A DNA stretch of 54,602 bases from Azolla pinnata (Eukaryota > Streptophyta > Polypodiopsida > Salviniales > Salviniaceae), in the NCBI GenBank assembly GCA_037176905.1, contig JBBBWG010008002.1, positions 1 through 54,602 on the forward strand, written 5' to 3'. Of this stretch, positions 33,701 to 43,819 are shown in pieces (position 1 is the stretch's first letter; the number at the start of each line of letters is the position of its first letter). The notes under the pieces are model-generated. The model was not told where the DNA came from. It did no database searches and saw only the letters and a program-made list of their open reading frames with translations. The position numbers and the translations under genes were made by a program.

Positions 33701-34149
33701 CATCAAGAAATCAAATGAAATTCAATGTAACAGTAACCAAAATTTAGCTTAAAGTTTCAGAAATGGAAATTTGATGGCAATGGGCATGGAATGTAATGCG
33801 ATGGAATGGACAGCAACGTGCTGAAATGGAGCGTAACGTATTGTTATGAAGTGGAATGTAAGGGAACGAAAGGGAATGGAATGCGATAAGATGGAGCGTA
33901 ACGTGACGTGACGCAACGTGATGAAATGAATTCGAAAACTGCGACTGAACGACTCGAGATGCAACCGGACAATACGAGGAGAACGGAATCAAGAGGCATG
34001 AAACGAGGTCGTAACGGCATGGGGATGGGATAAAAAACAATGGCATAACAGGAGGAGCACCTGCTGGGGACCCAGAAAGTGTCGTAGATGGTGGAGGTGA
34101 GGGACTTGCTGATATGCGCAAGAATCTGGGGCCTGTCTTTTGCATCCAT
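27709..34149 (-). CDS. WDR92: WDR92 / Monad (DNAAF10), WD40 dynein-assembly co-chaperone
   Basis: Sixteen exons (34149-34061, 33154-33103, 32734-32693, 32584-32534, 32365-32316, 32235-32195, 32021-31932, 31853-31813, 31003-30943, 30751-30713, 30615-30539, 29038-28961, 28859-28803, 28712-28560, 27957-27890, 27796-27709) join in phase to 358 residues; human WDR92 has 357. Recognisable blocks are [102 protein letters not shown]-type VYDLR equivalents, [13 protein letters not shown] and [14 protein letters not shown]. The protein forms a WD40 propeller working with the R2TP/prefoldin-like co-chaperone complex in the cytoplasm to build axonemal dyneins. Intact splice sites and frame argue for a functional gene. 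Its presence suggests motile sperm in this plant. Confidence 0.96.
33760..33930. repeat. Degenerate GGAATG / AACGTGA repeat in WDR92 intron 1
   Basis: GGAATG, TGGAATG, GGAGCGTAACGT and related short words recur irregularly over about 170 bp. The long frames in this region are low complexity; only the 34149-34061 part codes for WDR92. Confidence 0.6.
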
Positions 34150-34166
34150 GGAAGTCCTAGAACGCC

Positions 34167-34169
<3 letters not shown>

Positions 34170-34203
<34 letters not shown>
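34170..34203 (-). promoter_or_regulatory. (CT)n tract just upstream of WDR92 ATG
   Basis: On the plus strand a (GA)n run of about 17 units, followed by GAGCA repeats, lies 21 bp upstream of the WDR92 start codon. The sense strand is therefore a CT tract in the probable 5' leader. A second purine tract, (GAA)n, lies at 34404-34475. Confidence 0.45.
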
Positions 34204-34205
<2 letters not shown>

Positions 34206-34403
34206 AGAGCAGAGCAGAGCAGAAAGAGAGAATCGAGCAGAGCAGAGAATTGATCAGAGGCGAGATTTTGTCGAGGAGGCCAGCCAAGAAACTGTTCTTT
34301 CTGGTGACACAAATCGCCCAACAAAATTCTTTGTGTTTTGTATCTTCCCTATATGTTTTTGACAATCAAATTGTGTCTTTCAGTTGTGTCAAAATTTGAC
34401 ACT

Positions 34404-34475
34404 GAAGAAGAAGAAGAAGAAGAAGAAGAAGAAGAAGAAGAAGAAGAAAAAGAAGAAGTGAAGAGCAAGAAGAAG
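34404..34475 (-). repeat. (GAA)n / sense-strand (TTC)n microsatellite
   Basis: About 18 GAA triplets are followed by GAAGA variants, 255-325 bp upstream of the WDR92 start. Confidence 0.9.
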
Positions 34476-35284
34476 CACCAAAGAGCTTCCATTCATCTCT
34501 CTGAACTGAAGAGCTGAAGAACTGAAGAGCTTCCATTCATCTCTTTCAGCTGAATGTTTCGTGTCTGGTGTCTTCGTTGGGTCTCGTGTTGATCTGGGTT
34601 TGTGCATAGATATATGGGTCTCATCCATTCATTATCTTTGTTGTTCCTTGTTTGGCAAATGATATGATTTCTACCAAGCAAGAGCATTCTTCGGCTCTGA
34701 GCATTATCACCAAAGGACTTTCACCGATATCAAAAGGTTTGATCTTCGCCTCGATCTTTGCCTCAACCTAATTACTACTGCTTTTGTTCCTTGATCTAGT
34801 TCAAAAGAATGTTAACCTAGAAGAAACAGATAAACACACCTGCATGTCCTACTTATTGATGAGCATTTGGTTTGTAGACTCTCTTCTTCGGATTGAAGCA
34901 AGCAATCCGATGACGGTGGCATGAAAAAGTTCAGCTTTGATTCCTAAAGACATGCAAATTTACTCGGCAGAGTGATCATGTACTCAACCAACGGCTCAAC
35001 TATCCCATACATCGATGATATGTTGCTTGCTGGTTGAAGCACTTTGCAAGCATTCTACCTCTTTGTGTCTCTGTTTTGCTTAGAGCATGGTATTCCAACA
35101 GTTAAAACTTCATTTCGAACATGCCGCTGAATCAGATCATATTCATAAGACATGCATGTTTTGTCCCATAATGCATTGTCTTCAACAACTATAGATTGCC
35201 ATATATGTACATAAAAAGACAACAAAAAAAATTGGAATGCACCACATTTCCCTCTCATACCAGATTTTCTGTTTAACTAAAAAA

Positions 35285-35583
35285 CTAGTTCAATGAGCCA
35301 AGCTCCTCATAACAGCAGCTTGAAATCATAGGCCGCGTCTTCTGTTTGCCGTCATCCAAACAAGCTTCATTCAACTCTTCCATACTTTTTTTGCTGTCCT
35401 CTTCGAAAGCTTGCCATTTTGCAAATATACCTCTGTTTTGTATGTCTTTCACCCCAAGTTAGCTCCTCTGTTTTTGCTTGAATTCTCTTCAGAATAGTGT
35501 GCCACACTGAACCACACTACATGGAGCCCACACTGAGAGCTTCTCTCTTGACAGCTTCCACATCACCTTTGTGGCCATCCCAC
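35285..35583 (-). pseudogene. Coding-like remnants of an unrecognised gene
   Basis: After a TTGCACAG acceptor, 35583-35517 encodes WDGHKGDVEAVKREALSVG and then a TAG. Further along the minus strand, about 35450-35285 encodes GIFAKWQAFEEDSKKSMEEL, then NEACLDDGKQKTRP and a TAG after CCYEELGSLN. Both read like protein. One join through AAAG|GTGATG to a GAAAG acceptor keeps frame, but the donor is weak. I found no upstream exons; the next kilobase holds a dispersed repeat and an N gap. It may be the 3' end of a gene whose other exons are lost or lie beyond the gap. The family is not recognised. Confidence 0.3.
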
Positions 35584-36123
35584 CTGTGCAACATATAGAG
35601 CAACCGTTCATTCAGAACAAAGGAGAATTCTCTAGGTATTAATAGGTTGCTCTACATGCGATTACTACTAGTAAAAACGCAAAGATCTCATCACACAGCA
35701 AAAACATGTTTGCCTGAAAATCCCCTTGATTATCAACCATAAAACAGTCTACAGCACAAGTCGAACGTAAGGAGTCTGTGCAGTTTTCGGCATCACTCCT
35801 AGAATGGAAAAAAAACTTTGGCTAATTCGTTTGATTGAATCTCATCTCAGCACTCCCAGAAAACTCTATGCCACTTACTGAGATGGATGAGACCTCAATG
35901 GATTAGAGAAGCTTTTCTGTGCTTACTATAGTGCTTGCAAAAACTAGACAAAACTATGTTGCTGCTAAATATTTGGAGTATGTTTCCTCGATTGTACAAG
36001 TGTCCCTACCCATACATCAAAGGATTAAGAAAGATTGTAAACCCATACTCTCTGTGTGCAGAGACCCTCATGTCACAATTTTGGCCATTAATATCATGTT
36101 TTAAATCATTGTTGATAAAATTA

Positions 36124-36345
36124 GAGCTTTACCCAACCCATCCTATGAGCTTCTGTTTGATTATATTAGGTGTCAGGGTGTGCAGATTATTTGGAGCTAG
36201 TGAAACGCGTTCTTGTTTGATTGATTTCATTGAGTATCACAACAAATACCTAGGTGAAATACAAAATCGACTTGGAAATTTTCACACTTACACTCTATAA
36301 GCACCTTGTCCCCGGGCGGAGTTGGGTTTGGGAAACTTAGCAATA
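36124..36345 (+). repeat. Dispersed repeat, copy 1 (pairs with 51622-51850)
   Basis: The start GAGCTTTACCCAACCCATCC, the internal TTGATTATATTAGGT and the late GCACCTTGTCCCCGGG(C) block each have counterparts at 51622-51850 in the same order and spacing. The middle is diverged. I infer two old copies of one transposable element. Confidence 0.6.
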
Positions 36346-36521
36346 TAACAGCTTTGAGGGGTTTACCTTTCCATACGAGCCTCAGAACCTTACTTGAACA
36401 ATTGTTAGGTATCCGGGATTTTTCTATAACCATAAGATAAGAAAATTCTTGCGGACAAATGGACAAAGATAAAAACGATTTTTAAGGATATTCACTAGAA
36501 GGGTAGTTATGACCTATGGGA

Positions 36522-36621
36522 NNNNNNNNNNNNNNNNNNNNNNNNNNNNNNNNNNNNNNNNNNNNNNNNNNNNNNNNNNNNNNNNNNNNNNNNNNNNNNN
36601 NNNNNNNNNNNNNNNNNNNNN
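36522..36621. other. Assembly gap of 100 N
   Basis: Exactly 100 N in AT-rich intergenic DNA; the real length is unknown. Confidence 0.98.
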
Positions 36622-37045
36622 GAAAAACAAAGAATCAATCATTGTGAAAAATAAATAAATATAACAAAAAAAAAGTGCATAAAGGAAATTGTTCAAAAGG
36701 AAATCCCACTTGTGGGTTTTCTGGGGGAGAAAATTAGGACATGATTAGGGGGAGATTGATTGATTAGGATCAAATTAGAGGGAGGATTGATTACTTATAA
36801 AATTAAGAAGATAGACTATCCAGATATATTTCCTAATTACTGTATCTCACAAAGCCTACTAAGCAAAAGCCAACAAAGAGGTACGCCAAAGTGTCACAAT
36901 CACACAGTGCTACATTAAATATAAAGAAGCATCACAAGCTCTTAAACCTCTTCAATCAAAACCAGGTGACATCACAACCAACCAACCAACCAACAGAATA
37001 ATGCAACTAAACACAATTTGGCACCCAAGAAAGCCCATACCTCTA

Positions 37046-38362
37046 TCATTGAACTCCACCTTCCTTCCCTTCAATAGTTTGAGCCAGAATCTGTTCAGCT
37101 CTCCTCTTCTTCTCATCTTTCTCGTCCACATTTGCTACATTCTTCCTCGATTTCTTTCTCTCTTTCGTCTGAAGGCTCAGTCCAGCGGCAGCACCTTTCT
37201 CTTTTGCCTTCCTTCCAAAGTCCCATGTCATGAGGACAGGCATTCTATCTTTAGAATCAGGAAGCAGAGATCTTTGAGAGGATGGTGGTTCCACCCTCTC
37301 ATGCACATCATGCCGAGCGGCTTCCAAGGCAGGCGTGAACACATCCAAAGCCGAAGGAAGAGCCACAGTGCTAGACGTTAGGTTTTCCTTTGCCTCCGTT
37401 TGATTTGCTGGAAACCCGAATGAAAGTTCTGGTCTTTTTATCCCCATGGTACCAGACATCAATGGAGCTGCCAAGAATGGATTCTCCGCCGTAGCCTGAC
37501 CAGGCCTTTTATTGCCCTTTGTTTTGTTCGTTCCATCTTGAACCTCAGCCTTTGAAGCTATGGCAGCTTCTTGTTGTTGCAGCAGTTGTTGTTGAGGTAC
37601 AGAGGAAGGAGGTGCCAACCCCATCTCTGCGGAGCTTGATCCGAAAGTTCTCTCCATGTTATTGTTGGAGAGGCGGAGATGGAGAGAGACGAGAGATCTC
37701 TCCGCTTTCCTTCTCTGTCTCGCTTGTTCGAGCTTATCGAGCTTGGGGTCTTTCTTCCTCTGGTTCCACACAGGAGTAGACTTGTACGTATGAACATCCG
37801 GAAACGCAGGAAGCCACGATGGGATGTGAGGCTCCGGAACCTTCTCCCCAAGCTTGGCGAAGCTAGGAATGCCGTCTCTCTGCTTACACACAGGGAAATG
37901 CGGCACAGGCTTACAGAACGGTATTTCCTCGCCGTAATCCACATACCTGCGAAGATCTGCGAGCGTGGCAGACTTGGCGATCCCCATGGAAGCTTGGGGC
38001 TCCGTCATGCCGGCGCCGCCCATGTCTTCCAGGGCGCAGATGACATCGAGGGCGTTGCTCTGGGACCTCCCGGACAGATTGGCGTAGAACTGGGAGGCTC
38101 GGCCGAGGTCGCAGAGGTATCTGGAGGCGATGTCGGCGAGGGTTTCGAGGGCGGAGAGCTGGATGGAGTGGAAGCCGGTGGCGTCGCAGAGCTGGGCGAC
38201 GGCGGTCTTGGTGAGAGAGCGGGGGAACTCGTCGCCGTCGGTGCGGGGGTGAGCGGGAGCTTGACGCTGAACCTGGCGATGGCTGTGGCTGTTGTGGCCG
38301 TGGCCGTGGCTCTGGCTATGGCGAGAGCGAAGCCGCTGCTCGCCTCTGTTCAACACTACCAT
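37046..38362 (-). CDS. TAF8: TFIID subunit TAF8, intronless
   Basis: One exon encodes 438 residues. Residues 1-45 are basic and His-rich. A histone-fold (Bromo_TP type) domain spans about 47-115: RSLTKTAVAQLCDATGF, then LETLADIASRYLCDLGRAS and NALDVICALEDMG. The TAF8 C-terminal signature follows at about 150-215, with PHFPVCKQRDG and WLPAFPDVHTYKSTPVWNQR. The rest is low complexity with Gln and Lys-rich patches. TAF8 pairs with TAF10 by histone fold and links to TAF2 within the TFIID general transcription factor in the nucleus. Length fits plant TAF8. The ATG is supported because the preceding bases are a (TTC)n tract in the sense strand, starting 4 bp upstream. Confidence 0.95.
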   Translation of the reverse strand: MVVLNRGEQRLRSRHSQSHGHGHNSHSHRQVQRQAPAHPRTDGDEFPRSLTKTAVAQLCDATGFHSIQLSALETLADIASRYLCDLGRASQFYANLSGRSQSNALDVICALEDMGGAGMTEPQASMGIAKSATLADLRRYVDYGEEIPFCKPVPHFPVCKQRDGIPSFAKLGEKVPEPHIPSWLPAFPDVHTYKSTPVWNQRKKDPKLDKLEQARQRRKAERSLVSLHLRLSNNNMERTFGSSSAEMGLAPPSSVPQQQLLQQQEAAIASKAEVQDGTNKTKGNKRPGQATAENPFLAAPLMSGTMGIKRPELSFGFPANQTEAKENLTSSTVALPSALDVFTPALEAARHDVHERVEPPSSQRSLLPDSKDRMPVLMTWDFGRKAKEKGAAAGLSLQTKERKKSRKNVANVDEKDEKKRRAEQILAQTIEGKEGGVQ

Positions 38363-38365
38363 TCT

Positions 38366-38520
38366 TTCTTCTTCTTCTTCTTCTTCTTCTTCTTCTTCGT
38401 CTTCTTCTTCTTCTTCTGTTCTTCGTCTTCTTCTTCTTCTTCTTCGTCTTCTTCGTCTTCTTCGTCTTCGTCTTCTTCTTCTTCTTCGTCTTCTTCGTCT
38501 TCTTCGTCTTCTTCTCTTCT
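38366..38520 (-). repeat. GAA/GAC triplet array touching the TAF8 start
   Basis: On the plus strand TTC and GTC triplets run for about 155 bp, beginning 4 bp before the TAF8 ATG; the sense strand is (GAA/GAC)n. This differs from the other genes here, whose sense strands carry pyrimidine tracts. Ser-rich or Glu-rich frames here are artefacts. Confidence 0.9.
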
Positions 38521-38569
38521 ACACAATTCTCTGATTTCAGCAAAAGAAGTATTGGTATTTCCAAAACTA

Positions 38570-39370
38570 CCCTTTTCCACTTCTGGCCTCTGAATTTGCC
38601 CATTTTGGAGTATTTCCACAACTGGAAAACTGCCTCTGAATTGCCCCTCCAGATTTGCCCTCTGAATTTTGCCCTTCTCAGATTAATGTCAACAGTTTGA
38701 AAGAGCAAGACTTTATCTGCATCTCCCAAGACTACTGTGTTTTCCCTGATTCTACCCCTAATTTGCCCTTCCAGATATCGAACACTCCGAACGAACAGCA
38801 GCTCTTTTTATTTCCGCGATTTACCCTCTTCCGAATCCGCCTCTAAATTGCCCTTCCAAAGTGTTGTAAAACGTGTTGTCTGTCAACGTACCAGATTAGT
38901 AGAAACTCCAGAGATACACACACACAGAGATAGATATAGATGGAGAGAGAGAGAGAGAGAGAGAGAGAATAATTATATTAATATTGATGATGATGATCTC
39001 TCACGCATACTATCTCCTGGGCGCTCACTCTCTCTTTTTCTCTCTAAGTCCTCTCCTAACACTACTGGTGTTTATATATTTGTATAGACGAATTATTTTG
39101 GTATGAGCCCATCTCTAGTCCCACTCCTGAAATAGGAGGGATGAGAACTTTGCTTTCTTGAGAAGCTTCAAGAGGGTTCTCTTCAGATTTAGATGTAGGA
39201 GAGTTACACGCCAGAAATAGTAGGCGTGTAGAAAGAGAGGAGTGGAAGGACCCACTTAGTTTCATAATACAAAGATCAGACACTTTGGAAGAACAAAATC
39301 TATTTGTATTTTAAAACTACCCTTTTGCAGAATCACCTCTAAATTGTCCTTCCAAATATCAAACACTTTG
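38570..39370 (+). repeat. Scattered degenerate CCTCTAAATTGCCCTTCCA repeat
   Basis: The motif (C)CTCT(G/A)AATT(T)GCCC(T/C)TCCA recurs at about 38585, 38630, 38650, 38755, 38840 and 39335, several times followed by GATATC.AACACT. A (GA)n run lies at 38942-38968. No gene is recognised. Confidence 0.55.
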
Positions 39371-41375
39371 AAAAAAACAAAAAGCTTTCTCTATGTGAAC
39401 TGCCGCTCATCAATCATGTACATAACAATCTCGCACGTTCTCCTACCCATAGATGGCAAAGCAAAAATTGAGCCCGATTCTCCATCATTTTCCATCTACA
39501 AGCTGGGCCTTTTCTCCCGATCTGCTGCCAATCTCCGGGTTTTCGCTCTGGAGGAATCCGATGCTAGGAATCCAGAACTACAGATGCTTGGATTCTTTCA
39601 GGCTGGAAATGGGCCCCATCAAGAAAACCTCCTTTTGATGTGTGGGCTCGGATAAGGGCCAACACCCCATAGATTGTGAATCAGTACGTCGATTGCTCCT
39701 GATCCGTGGACACATGGACTGCTCGAGGTATGTTCTGCCTCTCTATCGGATTTGTCTTTCGAGGGCACTTCTAACAAACAGAAGATCATTTTTGTCGAAA
39801 GGTGTCCTTTTCTTTTTCACCTCTTCTTACCTTGCTAGAAAGCAAGTGTCCATTTCATGACAACAAACTCGCCGATGCATATGCAATTATTTCCACATTC
39901 AAGTGCCTTCCTTCGAAAACGAGTGCGAATAACCATGTCACCAATGGTTGAAGAGCATCCGACGATTTTTACTTCGACTTTTTATGGCTGGCCCACTGAG
40001 CCTAGAGATGGTGGTTCCTTCTTTGTAGAAGAGCATCAGGAACGAAGCAAGCAACTGCAAATCTAAATGGGGTGGTTCAATGTCCACCACCTCCCAGATC
40101 GATGAGAGTAGCCACATCGTATATATGTGTGCATCGACGTGAACCATTAATGGTCAATCGATGAATGAGGCATTGATCGGAGGAGCTAGCTACTGTGTGT
40201 CAATATGCATCAACATGCGTCATGGACCACTAAAAACCACACAAATGAAGCATCGAATGGAGTAGCTACGCTGGATATCTATGCATCTGTATGTGTATAT
40301 ATGGATCGACGAGGCCCACGATTTTGTCGAACTGATTGAAGATTTTTGGTCTCATTCACTTGGTGAATCCCAAACTCTACAAAGCAGGTCTTAAGAGTAA
40401 ATCGAGTTCTCTCTTTACTATTGGGGGGTGGGAGGTATGGTCAGTAAGTAGTATTAAAATGCAACGTAACTCTTAAGGAAGAGAGCATGCAGCATGCTTT
40501 GTATAGAAAGAAAAGCTGGTGTTGATTGTGATAGGCCTTTAAAGGTAGCAGCAAATGGTGTTGGAAGAAACCACTATTCACGCCTTTTTGAGCGATCGGT
40601 TGGTTACTGTTCACAGAAGGATCCCATTTAGGTACATACATCATATGTGCCTTGATTATACAAATGGGTTGCATGTTTTCTGGGCAATGTATAATCTATC
40701 CCTCCATTCAGACTTTGAACTTACTTGATTGGGCCCCAAATCAATTTTTGTAATCACTAGGAGTTAATCTCCTCATGATTAGGAATAATCCTCTAGTCCG
40801 GGATCGGTTCCCTACACAATCACAAGGATTAGTCGGCTTCTGATAATTAGGATCACTCCCCCAATTCATTGAACCAGACTTCTAGCAATCCAGTGTTAAT
40901 TGTCTAATGACAACTATCATTCATGAGCCTTGGGAAGCCTAAGATCAACTCTTCACATAGTATATATGTATTCAACTCTGCATCCAGTGCTATGGAATAC
41001 ATATATATTACATAGATCTACTGCAGGTTGATACAGCTTGCAGTTCTAGTTATGCATGGACAGCTCCTCCCCATACATAGATGCATAAGTTCGTAGCGCA
41101 GCAGCGACATCCGCTGCCCTTCAACGCATGTTATACGCCTCAGTTCCTTCCTGCACTCGCAATCAGTGCGTATATATGCAAGCTTCGCCATACTAGCTAG
41201 CTTCACTGCAGCAGATCTGCGTACATATGTATAAGCTCGAACATACATCTGACACTCCTGATCTGTGTAAGAATAGCTTCTGCATACCTTCATCAACTGC
41301 CCATGACAGATCAGAGTAGAGGGTACCATAGGTTCAGATATAGCTGGCTACATTGCGAGTGGCGCAAATTAAAGC
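39371..41375. other. Intergenic DNA
   Basis: AT-rich spacer between TAF8 and the kinase 3' end. Short frames at 39344-39655 and 41018-41329 lack motifs. ATGCAT/TATATG microsatellite-like words occur near 40110-40320 and 41160-41250. I see no gene. Confidence 0.5.
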
Positions 41376-43742
41376 TCAGATTGACCGATGGATCTCCGTG
41401 TATCGCTGTTCCATTGATTTTGATTCACTGTCGAGCATATATTCCGTTGACTCATGATGGAGACCATTCATATGATTTTCCGCACCTCCACTGCTACTCA
41501 AACTCAACGCAGAAGAAGCAGAGGATTGAGTGTGAGTCGATGTAGAAGAATTGAGCGATGCCGCAGCAGAAGATGAAGAATTACATATTGATCCACCTTG
41601 ATGAATTTGGATGACCTCATCGATCCATGACGCTAAGCTATTCTGATGGTTAGAGGAAGAATTCGATGAAGAGGATGACCTAGACATGTTGAACCGGATG
41701 AACGGCTGGTGTCTTCGAGCTTTCTCTTCAAATTCAGACATGGAGTACGGTGGAGGTATGAAAGGCGGCCTCCCCACTTCCGTCAGAAGCTCCCATTGCA
41801 TGCCTCTGAAGAATCCATGGCGTTTTATATCCTCCACTTTTGGCCGCTTGCTTGCTTCTTTAACTAGAAGCTGTGAGATCAGGTTCTTCGCTGAGGTTAC
41901 CATCCCCGGGAACTCTGCTTCTTTCTCCATAATGTTGCGCAGAGTTTCGTAGCTGTTCTTTCCTTTGAACGGTGTAATTCCATAGATCATCTCGTAGAGA
42001 AGAACGCCATAGCTCCACCAATCCATGGCGGTGCTGTGATCTCCTCCTTGCAATACCTCCGGTGCTACATACTCATCTGTTCCGACAAAGCACACGCTTT
42101 TCGTCTGCTGTATCGGCTTCTTCTTACTCTTCTTCTCCGGACTAGTCATCGCTGCCCATATCTTCGATTCCTCTTTCTTCCTCTGCACTCCTCTTTTTAT
42201 TCTTCTAACCCTTCCAGTCTCCATCACTTTCGATTCACCATATTGGCCAGCGTCAATCGGCTGGTCATCTGCTGTTTCATTCTCATCGGCCTCCTCCTCA
42301 TCTTCATCTTCATGTTCTTCCCTTCCTTCTCTAGCGCGACTTCCGTCGAGCAAAAAACAACCTCCCAAACGAGTGAAGCGGGTCATATCTTTCAGTGTAC
42401 CAGCTTGTTTAGGCATTACTCCCTCCACAACAGCTAAATCACCTTCGATTACAGCATTCTCTACTCTACGGCAACTACTGTCATCTAAATGATTACCAAT
42501 AGACTGTCGATTGTAGCTTTCGTGGTCGCTCTTTACTGTAGAAGCACTGATGCTTTCCTTGTTAGGCCTCGAAGCTCTGCCAGTTGCCCTAGCTTGCACT
42601 AATTTGAGTGAAAGATCGAAATCAGTGAGCTTTATATGGCCGTTTTCTTGAATCAAAATATTCTCCGGTTTCAGGTCGCGATACACAATTCCTGTGTTAT
42701 GAAGCTGCTCCAAAGCGACAAGAACTTCGGCAGCGTAGAACCTGCACAAATGGGAATAAATGTAACGTGATTTCAGAGAGCAACAGAAATTCAAGGTGAA
42801 ATTTCATTATGCTCATCAGTACATTCAACAGAAGAAGAAGCGATGATGTTGATGATGATGGTGATGATGATGATAATTATGGTGACGATGGTGATCATCA
42901 TCAACATAGAAATGATGGAGAAGGTGATTAAAATCAGAGGAAACAGAAGATAATGATGATGAAAGAGCAAATGCAGGAAATTATCCCCAGTATGATGAAG
43001 GTCAAGTGCAAAATCAACGTATGTATGCAGAAAGAAGAGAGGTGGAGCATATGCGCCTTGTAGCTGTTTCCGAGAATCGTTTCTCAGGCTGTTTGTGTTG
43101 AAGCGTATGGAGATCGCCACCGGAACAGAAGTCAAGAAGGAGCAGAGAATGTTCTCCAGATTTGAAATGGCCATGCAGTGTCTGCAAGAAAGGATGGGGC
43201 GATAATGAAGACAATATTTCTTTTTCGTTCATATCACCGCGACTAGGCCGGATAAGAGGATGATCGCCATGGTGATCGGTCGTTTTATGCTCTGCAATCT
43301 CATCGACCTGGCTAAGCAGAAGACCTAGCTCCTGCTTCTTGTTCGTCTTCATCGGCCAGCTCGTCTCCGGTTGATCCATTACAGCTGTAGCGATATGATT
43401 ACTGTCTAATGATTCTCTGCAGGAAATTATCTTCAGTGCAAAAGGAGCTCCTGTCTGCTTCGCGACGACTAGAACTACAGTCCCCTTGTGACCGCGGCCG
43501 AGAATGGCAACGGGTCGAAATCCATGGATACTTGTGGGAATAGCGTGAAGGTTACTAGCCAGGCTGAAACTCGAAGATTCTTCTGCACCGCCTATAATAT
43601 GACCACTATTACCATGGGATACAGCTGCCGTCGAGGTCGGGCAGCGACTGATAGTAGGAGAGTTTGAAGATTTAGCAGGTGCTAGTATTTGCGTTGAGTT
43701 ACAGCTTTGCTGCAAAGCTTCAATGGCGTCTTCCCTGGCCAT
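41376..43742 (-). CDS. Plant AGCVIII serine/threonine kinase (UCN/OXI1-like)
   Basis: Exons 43742-43057 and 42741-41376 join into 683 residues. The Gly loop is [10 protein letters not shown] (81-90), Lys104 in FALKII, alpha-C Glu175, catalytic loop YRDLKPEN (Asp251, Asn256), and DFD (269-271), which is diagnostic of plant AGCVIII kinases in place of DFG. About 169 acidic and basic low-complexity residues separate DFDLSL from [14 protein letters not shown], longer than I expect for this group. The C-lobe includes [20 protein letters not shown]. After the domain comes [10 protein letters not shown] and a Ser-rich tail without a clear FxxF. Relatives act downstream of PDK1 in growth, auxin or defence signalling. 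The exon join needs a GC donor (ACAAG|GCGCAT), since no GT fits. Assignment to a subgroup is tentative. Confidence 0.9.
42742..43056 (-). other. Kinase intron with GC-AG borders and GAT microsatellite
   Basis: The intron begins GC (43056-43055) and ends CAG (42744-42742). Its 3' half carries a GATGAT/GGTGAT microsatellite (about 42835-42910). The flanking protein sequence [14 protein letters not shown] is continuous with kinase family sequence only with these borders. Confidence 0.65.
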
Positions 43743-43819
43743 TTTCTTGCTTACTAAACTACCCGACGTTTGTGGAGGCGGAGGGAGCTATGGCGGAACG
43801 TTCGCGAGTTTCAGCTATC

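Noticed and set aside
34088..34399. Plus-strand frames with Arg-Glu runs
   Set aside because: They are a by-product of the (GA)n tract and antisense to WDR92 exon 1.
37679..38593. 304-codon plus-strand frame ending in a Ser run
   Set aside because: It is antisense to TAF8 and runs into the TTC array.
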